Shown here: piece after piece, positions 24,775 to 35,314 of the stretch
How positions within the stretch are numbered: position 1 is the first letter of the stretch
Layout: the number at the start of each line of letters is the position of its first letter
Origin: Eulemur rufifrons
Lineage: Eukaryota > Chordata > Mammalia > Primates > Lemuridae
Direction: 5' to 3'
NCBI RefSeq assembly: GCF_041146395.1
Contig: NC_090984.1
Span: 79,495,114-79,559,113, forward strand
DNA: 64,000 bases
Notes under the pieces: model-generated
Database searches by the model: none
What the model was told of the DNA's origin: nothing
What the model saw: the letters and a program-made list of their open reading frames with translations, nothing else
Position numbers and translations under genes: made by a program

Positions 24775-25087
24775 ACAAGCTGATCTCGAGCTCGGGGCTG
24801 GGTGGAAGGGATGGGTGTATACCTACTTGATGAGTGCGATGCGCACTGCCTGGGGAATGGACACGCTTGAAGTTCTGACTGGGGGGGATGGGGTGGGGGG
24901 GAGGGGAGGGGTGCACACCTACATGATGAGTGTGATGTGCACTGTCTAGGGAATGGACACAATTGAAGCTCAGACTCGGGGGGATGAGGAGGCATGGGCA
25001 ATGTATATAGCCTGATCTTTTGTACCCCCATAATGAGCTGAAAAACAAACAAAAAATGAAGAAAAAAAAAAAAAACCCACAAGCTGA
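24775..25087 (+). mobile_element. Lemur L1 3'-end-only insertion with TSD
   Basis: A 295-bp insertion (24784-25078) lies between copies of acaagctga (24775-24783 and 25079-25087). It has no ORF2, only 3' untranslated sequence. Two related modules of roughly 90 bp each contain 'acctacttgatgagtgcgat' or 'acctacatgatgagtgtgat', then 'gggaatggacac', then 'gaagttctgact' or 'gaagctcagact', followed by a G-rich run. The end reads 'tgatcttttgtaccccca', 'taatgagctga' and A-rich tail. The link to L1 comes from the copy at 28233-28715, where the same type of module follows an ORF2 C-terminus. Antisense frames of 82-141 codons at 24704-25218 cross this insertion and are artefacts. Confidence 0.87.
24881..24911 (+). 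other. G-quadruplex-capable G-run in the L1 3' end
   Basis: Five G-runs of four or more, separated by one or two bases, between the two L1 3' modules. This satisfies the usual intramolecular G4 pattern. Related but shorter G-runs recur at 43057-43084 and, on the minus strand, at 28234-28250 and 28325-28341. Confidence 0.75.
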
Positions 25088-25249
25088 ATGACTATTTGAA
25101 AGACACCATAGAGATCCTGTAGAAAACAAAAGTATGTATGAAATGTGAGGTCACTGCCTTTTTCCCCACTCTCCAGATGTAGTTCTGCCCAACATCTGCT
25201 CAGCAGTATTAGCACCACTCAGTTTCCAGAAAAATGCAATGGTATCACA

Positions 25250-25465
25250 AAACTTGTACTTCTTGTTAAGATCCTGCTTCTACTGATAACAACCATCTGA
25301 ACTTGAGGAAATTACTTATCTCTAAACCTCAGTCTTCTTATCTATAAAATGGAGGTAATAACAACATACATCTCACAAAGCTGCTGTAAGGATTAAATGA
25401 GAATACAAACATAGTGCTTAGAACAAAGTGTGGCATACAGTAAGTGCTCAGGAAAGACAGCTATT
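25250..25465 (+). repeat. MIR element, sense
   Basis: 'aacttgaggaaattacttat', 'ctctaaacctcagtcttctt', 'atctataaaatggaggtaat', 'gtaaggattaaatgagaata' and 'acagtaagtgctcagga' cover the MIR core and tail in order. Confidence 0.8.
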
Positions 25466-25469
25466 TGAT

Positions 25470-27255
25470 AGTTAAGGCTCTGAGGTGCAACTGATTACCC
25501 AATGTAAGCCAACTGAAGCCAAAATGGAAGTGATTCACTGGCTCCCATAACTAGGATATATAGAGTGTCTAGTAGACTGCCATAATTCATTAATTCTCTT
25601 TCATTTTCAGACACAATCAATCCATCTTTCTCTCCCTACTTTCCTCTCATCCTTCCCTCTTCACTATATCCCCATACACATTGTTCTAATTGGTTTCCAC
25701 TGAATATGGCCTCCCTCAGACCAGTAGCTCAAGCTACATTATTCAACCTTAGCAAACCACTTGGCAAGACAAGTGTCAAGAAACATTCCCTTTTTTGTCT
25801 TAGTTTAGACAATCTCTGGGAAGGCCTCTGGCTGGTCATCTTGGGACCAATCACTGTAGGCAGAGAAATAATTATAACTACAACTTGTTCAACCTATTTA
25901 TTCCTGAGTTCTGGAGGGCGAAGTCTGTTACCAGAATAGGGAAGGGAGTAGATTGAACAGATGTAAATGACAGCTATTACATTACCCTTTAAAATAATTT
26001 TTCCTTTTAATTTACTAGTCCTTAAAGAAGTAGTGTTCAGCATTAACCACTGGCGTCAGACTGCACTTAGTACTATTTCTGTAACAACCCCAACCAAGAA
26101 CATGATGTCTACCTGGCCACCTATGTTAGTCAATGAGATTTAATTTGCCATTCTGATTGTTCCTTTCTGTTTTATTAATAACTCACAGTTCCTGTTTCCA
26201 GTGTTATCTAAAACTTAGATTATTTTTTTTTCAGATGCAGACCCAAAACACAAGGATTTGAGTATAAGTGAGTTTTTTGTAACATGATCTTAGGAAGCAT
26301 TAGTATCGAGTAAAAAAGCAAGGTAAAGAATGGGAGAAAGCCAGTATAGTAGGCATCAAAGACCAGGTTATTTGTGCTGGCAAAAGGGACTCAAGTCCTC
26401 TGGGTACCTCTGGAAGATGGTCTGGGACACTTCTCAGAGTTGTCCCTCCCAAAGAATGAAGAATCAGGAATATTTATCCTCCAACATCCAGTAGTCAGTG
26501 GCTGAGGGCAGCTCCAGGGTATGTCCATCCCCAAGCATTTTTCAACATTTCCCCATGAGAGCTGAAAGCCCTTCAAATGAAAAATAATAAAATCTTGTAA
26601 GTGGACATCAATATGAGGATGGTGAGTACCAAGAGGGCATGGGCTGGCATGGCACAAAATCTTCTACAAGTGATCTCCCATTTACTTTTTAGGACTGACA
26701 CATGCTTTTCTGTGTTTAACAATTATTTCTTCATGAAGACCCTGTACCTGACCCAGTCATGTTTAAATTTCCTGGGTAGTCTTTGTCTACACTACATTGT
26801 CTTTCTCTTGGACTTTAGTACCTTAATCATAATTATAGAAAGGTATAATTCTTGGATTCCTTACTTTCAGCTGTGCAGCTCAGTCTAGGCTATATATGCT
26901 CCTACATTAGTGATGGCATCCAGCTAGTCCTAGTGACTTCATTGTTCCATTCCTATACCCTTGTATTGCCTGTCCTATCTGATAATGTGTCTCACAAAAA
27001 TTCAGTTCTTATTGTTAGGGAGGCCACTGGCTATAGGAGAATAGGAGTAAACAAATTATTTTATGTTCCAGTTTAGATATCTCTTGTATAAAGCAGCTTT
27101 CCACAGCAGCCTGAGTCATGTCAGGTGGCACTTCTAGGTTACAAAAGCACTTTCACTTAACCTTTCAAAGTACTTATTACCCTTAATTTTATATTATTTT
27201 TTACATATTTAACAATAATTCCATTTGCATTGGTGGTATAGGGGTGAGCATAGCT
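25470..27255. other. No recognised feature
   Basis: Several short frames (25706, 26391, 26601, 26852) have no domain and overlap each other. No repeat that I can name. Confidence 0.35.
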
Positions 27256-28099
27256 GCCTTCCAATAATTCCATTGAGATATAATTTATATACCATGAATT
27301 TGACCGTTCTGTGTACAATTCAGTAGTCTTTATTATAGCATATTCACAGAATTCTGCATCCATTGCCACAATCTAATTCTAGAACATTTTTATCATTTCA
27401 GAAGAAACTCCATACTCAGTCACAGTCCTTCCCCATTTCCCTTGATGTCTGCCAGCACCACTAATCTATGTTCTTTTTCTATCCATTTGCCTATTCCAGA
27501 CATTTCCTATAAATGGAATCACATAAGGTGTCTTTTGTGTCTGGCTTCTTTCACTTAGCATGTTTGAAAGGTTCTTTCATGTTGTAGCATGTATTATCAC
27601 TTTATTTCTTTTTATTACTAAATAATCTATTGTATGGATATACCACAATTTATTTATCCACTTATAGACTAATGAACATTTGGGTTGTTACAGCATTGGA
27701 AGTATTATCAATAATGCCATTATGAACATTCACATATAAGATTTTGTGTAAAGCTGTTTTCAATTCTCTTGGATATATAACAAGAAATAGAATTGTAATT
27801 CCGCATTTAACATGTCAAAGAACCACCAACTGTTTTCCATAAAGGCTGAACCATTTTACATATCCACCAACAACGTATGAGGGTTCCAGTTGCTGACATC
27901 CTAACACTGGCAATTGTCCATCTTTCTCATTACAGCTATCCTAGTGGTTGTAAATTGCTATCACATTGTGGGCTTTTTTTGCATTTCCTTAATGACCAGT
28001 AATATTGGACATCTTTTCATGTGCTTCTTGACAATTTGTATATCTTCTGTGCAGAGATGTCTTTTCAAATTCTTTGCCCAATTTTATTTATTTTTTTTT

Positions 28100-28225
28100 C
28101 TTGTTAGATACAGTATGTCCTCATAATGTATACATTATTTCTTGTACAATGATATGAAATAATATGGGAAATATTCATGATAAATTATTAAGTGAACAGT
28201 GCAAGTTAAAAACAATAGTTTCATA
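28100..28225 (-). other. Non-L1 segment between two A-tails (candidate transduced sequence)
   Basis: 126 bp of AT-rich sequence with no match to the L1 3' ends at 24784 and 43009. It contains a perfect 16-bp palindrome, ataatgtatacattat (28123-28138). It is bounded by A7 and A9-T-A3 on the minus strand. Best explained as genomic sequence carried along from downstream of the parent L1. Confidence 0.65.
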
Positions 28226-28393
28226 TTTTTTTCCCCACCCCCCCTTTCCCGAGTCAGCACCTTCAAGTGTTACCACTCCCCAAACGGTGCGCAATGCACT
28301 CATTGTGTAGGCATACCCCCATCCTCTCCCCCACCCCCCACCTCAGTCTGATGTCCAATTGGTGTCGTTCCCAGATTTGTATTTAGGTGATGA

Positions 28394-28715
28394 TCAGGGA
28401 AACCAATTTTCTGGTGAGTACATGTGATGCTTGTTTTTCCATTCTTGGGATACTTCACTTAATATAATGGGTTCCAACTCTCTCCAGGAGAACCATAGGG
28501 ATGTCGTATCTTCATCATTCCTTATAGCTGAGTAATATTCCATGGTATACATATACCACAGTTTACTAATCCAATCATGTATTGATGGGCATTTGGGTTG
28601 TTTCCACATCTTTGCTATTGTGAATTGTGCTGCTATAAACATTTGGGTACATGTGCCTTTGTTACAGAATGACCTTTTTTCCTTGGGGTATATGCCCAGT
28701 AATGGGATTGCTGGG
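28394..28715 (-). pseudogene. L1 ORF2 C-terminal fragment
   Basis: About 106 codons in one open frame, read from the 5' truncation point to the natural stop (TGA on the minus strand). L1 ORF2p is the endonuclease and reverse transcriptase that copies L1 RNA into DNA at a nick. This piece covers only the C-terminal tail after the RT domain, so it cannot act. Recognisable motifs are FDPAIPLLGIYPKE near its start and YTMEYYSAIRNDE in the middle. The apparent first residues (MGKE) come from flanking target DNA and not from L1. The frame has no stop or frameshift, unlike the surrounding ancient L1, which fits a recent arrival. It is 5'-truncated, as most L1 copies are. Confidence 0.9.
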
Positions 28716-28914
28716 TCAAATTCTTTGCCCAATTTTAAATGGAGTAATTTATCTTTTTCTTGTTGAGTTTAAGAGTTCTTCATATTTTCTAGATATAAAT
28801 CCCTCCTTGGATATATGATTTTCAAATATTTACTCCCATTTTGGGGATTTTCCTTTCACTTGATGTTGTCCTTTGAATTGCAAAATGTGTTAATGAAGTC
28901 CAATTTATCTATAT

Positions 28915-29290
28915 ATTAGGTTTCTATTGTTTCTATAAAACAAATTACCACAAACTTAATGTCTTAAACTGACATAAAATTATATTATAGTTCTAGACAT
29001 CAAAAATTCAAAATGGGTGTTGCTAGGTTTTGGCAGGATTGCAGGGCTTCTGGAGGCTCTAGAAAAGGATCTGTTTCCTTGCCTATTCAGCTTCTAGAGG
29101 CTGCCTGCATTTACTACTGGCTTGTGTCCCTGCATCATTCCACCCTCTGGTTCTATCTTCACATCTCCTCCTCTGATTTTGACTAGCCTGCCTCCTCTTT
29201 TCTCTTACAAGGACTCTCGTGATTACATTGGGCCCACCTGGGTAATTCAGGATAATCTCCCCATGTTGAGGTCCTTAACTTAATCACATC
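28915..29290 (-). mobile_element. MaLR-type (MLT1-like) LTR, antisense, inside ancient L1
   Basis: Plus-strand blocks are 'acaaattaccacaaacttaa', 'gcagggcttctggaggctct', 'ctgtttccttgcctattcag', 'gtgattacattgggcccacc' and 'gtccttaacttaatcacatc'. These are the reverse complement of an old MLT1-like LTR. Ancient L1 sequence continues on both sides. Its outer part (the LTR 5' end) is missing. I am sure of the class, less so of the subfamily. Confidence 0.75.
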
Positions 29291-30179
29291 CTTATTATTT
29301 CAAAAGACGGCTCTTTTTCCACAGAATTTTTAGCACCTTTGTCAAAAACTCAATTTACCATAAATATATGAGTTTATTGCCAGATTCTATTCCATTAATC
29401 TATGCCATAGGTCATATCAAACCGTCTTGATTAACAGTAGCTTTGTAGTAAGTTTTTATATCAGGTAGTATGAGCCTTCCAACTTTGTTCTTCTTTTGCA
29501 AGATCATTTTCACTATTTAGAGTCCTCTTGATTTCCATTTGAGTTTTTGAATCAGCATATCAATTTCCGCAAAAAAGGAAGTGAGGGTTTTGATATGGAA
29601 TGGGTTGAATCTGTAGATCAATTTGGAGATTTCTGTTGTCATAACAAGAGTCAGTCTTCCAATTCATGAACATAAGATGTTTTCCCATTTATTTAGGTCT
29701 TTCTTAATTGCTTTCAATAATGTTTTGTACAAGTCTTGTACTTTTGTTAGATTTATTCCTAAGTATTTTATTCTCTTTTGATGGCACTATAAATGGAATT
29801 GTTTTCTTAATTTAATTTTTAGATTGCTCATTTGTCAGTATATGGAAACACTATTTTTTTTTGTGTATTGATCTTATGCTCTGCAACCTTGTGAACTAGT
29901 GTATTAGGTATAATTTGTGTGTGTGTGCTTTTGTGTGTGTATACACAGGGTTTTCTTAAACAAAATCATGTTGTCTGCTAACAGAGATAGTTTTACTTCC
30001 TCCTTTCTAATCTAGATGCCCTTTATTTCTTCTCCTTGCCTAATTGCTTTGGCTAGACCCTACAGTATAATGTTGACTAGAAGCAATGGGAGGAGATATC
30101 ACCCTTTATTTTAATGGTATGTTAAATATTCTATCTCCCCTAATATACTACAAACTCTGCAGTGGCCTAGCTAACAGTA

Positions 30180-30460
30180 TGATAAACAGTTAACATTTAA
30201 TACAAACATTTTAAATGACAAGCAGAATACGAAAAATGCCAAAAGAAAGATATGAATAGAATTTCAGAAGAGGTGGTTATCACTTCGTAGTAGAAATGAA
30301 AGAATATGGGCTGGATCTTAAAGGATGAGTTGGGAGGTTGACAAGGTAAGATACACTTTAGGCAAAGAGAAAAGCATAAGCAAAGACATTTAGGGAGAAA
30401 GGCAAGGGTCATGATTATGGATAGTAGGTATAACTGATTTTTTTTTTTTTACAAGACAGA
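30180..30460. repeat. Probable old repeat remnant, then T12 run
   Basis: 'gggctggatcttaaaggatg', 'agttgggaggttgacaaggt' and 'gcataagcaaagacatttag' resemble part of the unnamed repeat at 45270, though weakly. A T-run follows at 30438-30450. Confidence 0.3.
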
Positions 30461-30470
30461 GAAAATGGAG

Positions 30471-30952
30471 ATGTTGTAACTGGGGAAATGGCCTGAAAAA
30501 AATGTTTTATGTCTCTTTAAAACATTCCCCACTCCTTTCCGAGAACCTGCAGGGGTTCTCCAAAAGGACCTGAAGTCAGGTGGGGCAGGGGAATGTCTTT
30601 TGTTCTTTGTGCTACAACAGATGGCTCAGCTGAACTGTCTGGATGGAGGCCTGGGCTTGGAGGCCTGGGTAGGCCTCCTGGGTGGGCAGAGGTCATGGGA
30701 TTGTCTGTGGCAGAGATGGGATGATCAGAATTATTAACTGTAGTTGAAGGACAATAACCTAGAACTGAAAACCCTCCCTTTAAAAGTTCTGTATTTTCTA
30801 CTTATTACTAGGACAATGGCATTTTTATACAGTAGTCTCTATCCTCATTTGCCAGCAAATTAATAAACTCCTCTTTCCTTCTCCTCAAACCACTTGTCCT
30901 TATGCTTCTGATGCGGCCTTGAAGATAAGTGCCGAACTTTCAGTAACAATGT
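30471..30952 (+). mobile_element. 474-bp solo LTR with 4-bp TSD, ERV1-like
   Basis: The LTR runs 30475-30948, from TGTAACTG to CAGTAACA, with near-perfect inverted ends. It is flanked by ATGT on both sides (30471-30474 and 30949-30952). A polyadenylation signal AATAAA lies at 30862-30867, followed by a C/T-rich stretch, as in gammaretroviral R-U5. A repeated 'aggcctggg' block lies in U3 (30640-30690). No internal viral genes flank it, so it is a solo LTR. The 4-bp duplication suggests class I (ERV1); the family is not named. Confidence 0.8.
30862..30867 (+). terminator. Polyadenylation signal of the 474-bp LTR
   Basis: AATAAA about 80 bp before the LTR end, which sets the LTR orientation as plus. 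Confidence 0.65.
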
Positions 30953-32378
30953 GTCCTCATTTTTAGTGAATTTAGTTATTAAAAATGTTAAGAATATAAT
31001 ACAGATCAGTTAAACCAAGAAATTTTCATAAGCAGCATCTTAGGACATTTATAGAATTACTGTATTAAATAATATTTTATAATATGTTCAGTGACCACCC
31101 ACAGTTAAGGACAAGGAAAATTTTCCATTGACTTCACAAAGTAATATTTTTGAAAGCTGATGACTAATCGACAAATAATGAACTGTTGGAAAAAAAAGTC
31201 AACTTAACCCAATTACAGCATAATTTTGGGACAGGACAGGACATTTCCTCTTTATACTGGCAATGAATAGAACTTTGATAAGTCATAAAAATGACTCTAT
31301 TCTATGGAATCTTATTAATCTTTAGTACCAGTTTTACAAAAGAAAATTTCTCTCCATGCTAATCCTATCGTAAAGGAAAACTGCTAATCTCTGATGTGAA
31401 AATTCCCAAGTTTAACTGCTGGGATTGGACATCTGCCATTCATGCTCTCACACTTACTGGTTAAAGTTTGGCAGAAATTCAAACAATTTGAAAAGCTCAG
31501 TGCCGTGCAAAGGCAGCAGTTTAGTTAAGACTCAGCTTGATTATTTGTGAGCTTAGTTACTGCAAATAATTTCTTGAGGAGAGATTTTGTCAGTGACTTG
31601 CACATTTTTAATGATATTTAAAATATAATTAAACAAAAAACACTGGTGAAATTATAAAAGTGCTATGATTTTTTAAAAAACAAAACTTACATATTTTTCA
31701 CAATAATTCAATCAGTGCATTTTCTTTGCCTCAAAAAGGTATTCAGTTTCAGCATGGATTGGAGCAATAGTCCTTGTACAAACTAGAGTTAACACCTAAA
31801 TTAAGGCTTGCTCCCTTCAAGGAATTCATGGTTTTCTCTAGGACAAACCTTAGCTTAAGTGGTCATACTTTTAAATATGACTTCATTTGTTAAGAGATGG
31901 TAAAGAGATGGAGATGAATATCTATCTCTATTTTATTTTATTTTCTACCATACCTCTATAATAGCTTACTGGTTTTGATGACTAATCTTATTCTGATTTT
32001 TATTATAAAGTGTTGGAGAGCATAATTTCTTGAGAGCATGTGAATAAATTCAACATTCACATGAAAGCATAGATTCTTCTACAGATTTCTCTCAAGGACT
32101 CACAGTTGTTTTCAATTGAAAGATATAAATTAATAGAAGCCCTGAATTTCAGGTTGACTAAAAGAGGGTCACCTTCATTTTCCATGAAGCAAACTTTTTA
32201 GGTTCAGTGTTCCTGAGAATTTAGAGGGGGAGGCACTGCCTCCTAAGTGTGTCAGATACAGCTGTGCCCATTACCTAAACAAGGACTTGGTCATGGTTCT
32301 TAGCTGTGCAGGCATAGTAGATCCAGTGCCACTCCCCACAAGGCTCAGTTCTCAACATGAGGTTCCATGCACCCCTTC
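30953..32378. other. AT-rich sequence, no recognised feature
   Basis: No gene signal or named repeat seen. Confidence 0.4.
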
Positions 32379-32379
32379 A

Positions 32380-32505
32380 TTTTTTCAACCAATATTTATT
32401 GAGTACCTACTGTGTAACTAGAGCTGTGCTAGATGCTGTGGACAGAATGGAGCAAAACAGCATTTCTGTTCTCAAGTTGCTTCTAGTGCAATAGGTAAAA
32501 GAGAT
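32380..32505 (+). repeat. Old repeat fragment, family not named
   Basis: 'caaccaatatttattgagta', 'gctgtgctagatgctgtgga' and 'tctgttctcaagttgcttct' match the start of the repeat described at 45270-46330. Confidence 0.5.
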
Positions 32506-32519
32506 TATATGGTATAGAT

Positions 32520-32725
32520 CACATATTACCTATCTCCCCAGTTTCCTTCATCTCCTTCCCACCTTTTGGCCTTTATTGGTACATTCTTCCCTTTACCTAA
32601 GAATGCCTCCCGATGCCCCACAATTATAATCTTACCCATTTTCAAGGTCTAGCTAAATTCTCAACTTCTTTCACAAGCCCCACCATATAGGCACTTTTCT
32701 AGAAAAAAAATCCCACCACTTAAGT
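32520..32725 (+). repeat. L2 3'-end fragment
   Basis: 'tggtacattcttccctttac', 'ctaagaatgcctcccgatgc', 'ttttcaaggtctagctaaat' and 'tcacaagccccaccatatag' follow the L2 3' order. Confidence 0.6.
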
Positions 32726-32744
32726 TTCTTTCCCATCCCTGAAA

Positions 32745-33228
32745 GTGACTAACAAAAAGTTGTGCAGAGGCCTGATGATTTTGGATATAGCATGTGCCTA
32801 ATGCAATAATTGAGAAGTTCAAAAGAGCCATTGGAGACTGTCAACAATGTTTCTTTGCTGACCACAAGCACTACAAGAAAATAATAAAACTGATACACTT
32901 TAAGGAATAAAAATAGAGCAACCCACAAAATCTCATCCTACTATGTTTTTAGCTGAATCCAAGTGAAGAATTCACTCAAGAATGTGACAGTATAATGAAG
33001 TGAGAGGCATTAATTATACTCCCTGAAGGAGCCACCCTCAGCCATGCATCTTGGATGTTTATTACCTGAAATGAGTCACTGAGGCAGTACCCACACTAGG
33101 CAAAAGCATGTAGGCATACAGTGATCTCTGCCCCATAACTCAATTTTCCTATATGATTTGGTAGTTTTCAAAGCCCCAAGTAAAGAAATAGTCTACAAAA
33201 GGTACAATGATTTTTCTATAAAAACAAA
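32745..33228. other. No recognised feature
   Basis: No gene signal or named repeat seen. Confidence 0.35.
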
Positions 33229-33229
33229 T

Positions 33230-33570
33230 CTGACTTGAATAGAACCACCACACAGAATAAAATAAGCCAAATATAAAAGAGTATACTCTATATGATTGCA
33301 TTTATATAAAATGCTAGTATAAAACTAATCTATAATTCCAGAAAGCAGATCAGTTGTTACCTGAGGCTAGAGTGAGGGGACTGGCCACAAAAAAGAACTA
33401 GATAATTTGAGGGGATAATGGCAATATTCCATATTTTGATTGTTGAGAGTGGTTACATGGGTGTAGATATTTGTCAAAACTCATCGACCTGCCCACTTAA
33501 AATAGGTGCATTTTATTGCATGCTAATTATACCTCAATTAAATTTATTGAACATTTAAATAAAAAAGGAA
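33230..33570 (+). repeat. Ancient L1 3'-end fragment, sense
   Basis: 'tctatatgattgcatttata', 'cagttgttacctgaggctag', 'tgattgttgagagtggttac' and 'tgctaattatacctcaatta' are the 3' untranslated region of an old L1, ending in an A-rich stretch. Confidence 0.8.
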
Positions 33571-33574
33571 CCCA

Positions 33575-34005
33575 AAAGACATCTAGTTTTGTGCTAGTAC
33601 TTCTAGAGTCAAGACACAGGAATTGCATGAGAATTAAAGAAATTTAAGCAATTGTTTTACCCTAGGAACTAAAACCTGAAAACAGAGGAGGACTCAGAAA
33701 GCATTTCTGACTCTTTTTGGAAAGTCAATTTTAGTGGCTAATTTCCATATTTATGTTTTACTTAGGTGTTTCCTATGTTCAGGACCACAGTAAAATCATT
33801 AAGCAGGTGAAGTCTGCTTTTGACCATCATCCGGCTCCACTTTCAGCACCACATTTCCCACTGTCTCCTCCCCAAAAATCCATTCTGTCCTCTGGCTGTC
33901 TTGAAAAGCTCCTTCTGAAATAAAGGAATAAATAGAAAGGGCCTAGGAATTGCATTTTTCTCTTTTTCTTCTTTCCTCATACCTCTAACCAAAAATTACT
34001 ACCAA
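33575..34005. other. No recognised feature
   Basis: No gene signal or named repeat seen. Confidence 0.35.
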
Positions 34006-34009
34006 TATC

Positions 34010-34240
34010 ACTAACAGCTAATACTTCCTAAATATGTAACATTTCCCAGGCATTCTGCTAAATGGAATAGTTTCTTTAATCTTCAAAATATCCCTCTGAG
34101 GTCTGTATTTTTGTTATTCCCCTTTTTACAGATGAAGAAACTAGTCTCACAGAGATTAGGCGACTTACCTAACTTCTAAAAATTAATAAATCGTGGAATC
34201 TTGATTTAAGTCCAAATCAAGAGCCTGTGTCCATGAACAG
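34010..34240 (-). repeat. MIR element, antisense
   Basis: 'tttctttaatcttcaaaata', 'tcccctttttacagatgaag' and 'gcgacttacctaacttctaa' give the antisense MIR order. Confidence 0.7.
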
Positions 34241-34244
34241 TATG

Positions 34245-35309
34245 TTTTGGTACACAAGCCCATTATTCTACACGAGCACTGCTCTGCATTGAGTGGTAGC
34301 TAAATCAAATAAAAATTCATGCTAATGTGTTAGTGACACATTGTGTTATGACACCAAGACCATGCATTTAAAATCTCATCAAGGCCTTCTTAATACAGAA
34401 GGCTGAGAGGTTCTATGAGAGAAGGATGTGCTCAAGTAGGCATGATACACTTTCATTACAAAACTAAGATAAGGAAAATTTACCCTTGAAGGTTAAATAT
34501 TCTAGGTAATCAATTAAAAAAATAATCATTAAAAGAAACAAATTCATTAAGATTATTTCTCATAGATTTATCAAGATTATCTGTTTTGATCATCAAGAAA
34601 TGATATCTATGAAGTAATCTGTACATTTTTTAAACAAAATAAATATTTTAATTAAAGGAATGTTTTCTCAGTAAAACTCAAGTCAGTTGGGAAAAATATC
34701 TATCATGATGGAACTTTCCCTCATTTTTTTTTAGCAAGTTCACCAAACTCTTCCAACAATAAATATAAATTAACAATGTTGGTAAAATATTCCAACTATC
34801 ATATGACTATCCTTTAGGGTGTCTTGGAACCCATTAAGTCCCTTTACTTTGTATTTTTATAGCTCAGAATTTGAAAAATAACTTTATATAATTCTTTTTT
34901 CCTTATATTCATCGCTATGAATATAAATGTGACAAGTTAATAATTATTTGAATCACAGTGACCTTTGCTCAATATCCTTCTTCCTAATCATCATTATTAT
35001 AACTTTAAAACATTTTCACATATCTTTCATTGGCTCAAAAGCTCTTACAATAGCTTCCTTTAAAGATATATAGACAATTATATTTTATTTTACAGAGGTT
35101 TAAATGTATGGAAGATTCCTTAAAAACACACACACACAGAGTCTGGACTTGCCACCTCCAGGTATAATTATCCAAGTCCTGGGAATGAACAAATATTGAT
35201 TGACTAGGACATTAAAGGTGTATGTAAACCTTACCAAGTAATGTGTCTATAGGATATGGATACAAAGTGGGTTTTAGGATACATGCTGGAAAAAAAAAAG
35301 TTACAATAA
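34245..35309. other. AT-rich sequence, no recognised feature
   Basis: A short (CA)6 tract lies at about 35126-35138. Otherwise nothing recognised. Confidence 0.4.
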
Positions 35310-35314
35310 GCATG

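Larger units (their letters stand above)
28065..28737 (-). mobile_element. Young lemur L1 with long TSD and candidate 3' transduction, antisense
   Basis: An insertion of 629 bp (28087-28715) lies between identical 22-bp copies at 28065-28086 and 28716-28737. The last 17 bases of each, ttctttgcccaatttta, are unambiguous TSD; the first five overlap L1 sequence as microhomology. Read on the minus strand, the order is: ORF2 C-terminus, stop at 28394-28396, a 161-bp G-rich 3' end (28233-28393), A7 (28226-28232), a 126-bp segment unlike L1 (28100-28225), a final A-rich tail A9-T-A3 (28087-28099), then the TSD. Two A-tails around non-L1 sequence are the hallmark of a 3' transduction. It sits inside the older L1. 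Confidence 0.85.
27262..30160 (-). mobile_element. Ancient L1 (L1M-class), antisense, interrupted
   Basis: Three collinear antisense pieces, 27262-28065, 28738-28914 and 29295-30160, read from 3' untranslated region into ORF2. Markers on the plus strand: 'ggaatcacataaggtgtctt', 'tggatataccacaatttatt', 'aagaaccaccaactgttttc', 'aatgaagtccaatttatcta', 'attctattccattaatctat' and 'tatggaatgggttgaatctg'. The coding frame is broken throughout. The gaps are filled by a younger L1 (28087-28715) and a MaLR-type LTR (28915-29290), so this is the oldest layer. A TG-rich tract lies at 29917-29942. Confidence 0.88.

Noticed and set aside
24704..25218. Three overlapping antisense frames (up to 141 codons) with proline-rich repeats
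   Set aside because: They cross the L1 3' end. The PPHP-type repeats are the antisense of the G-rich L1 modules in three different frames.
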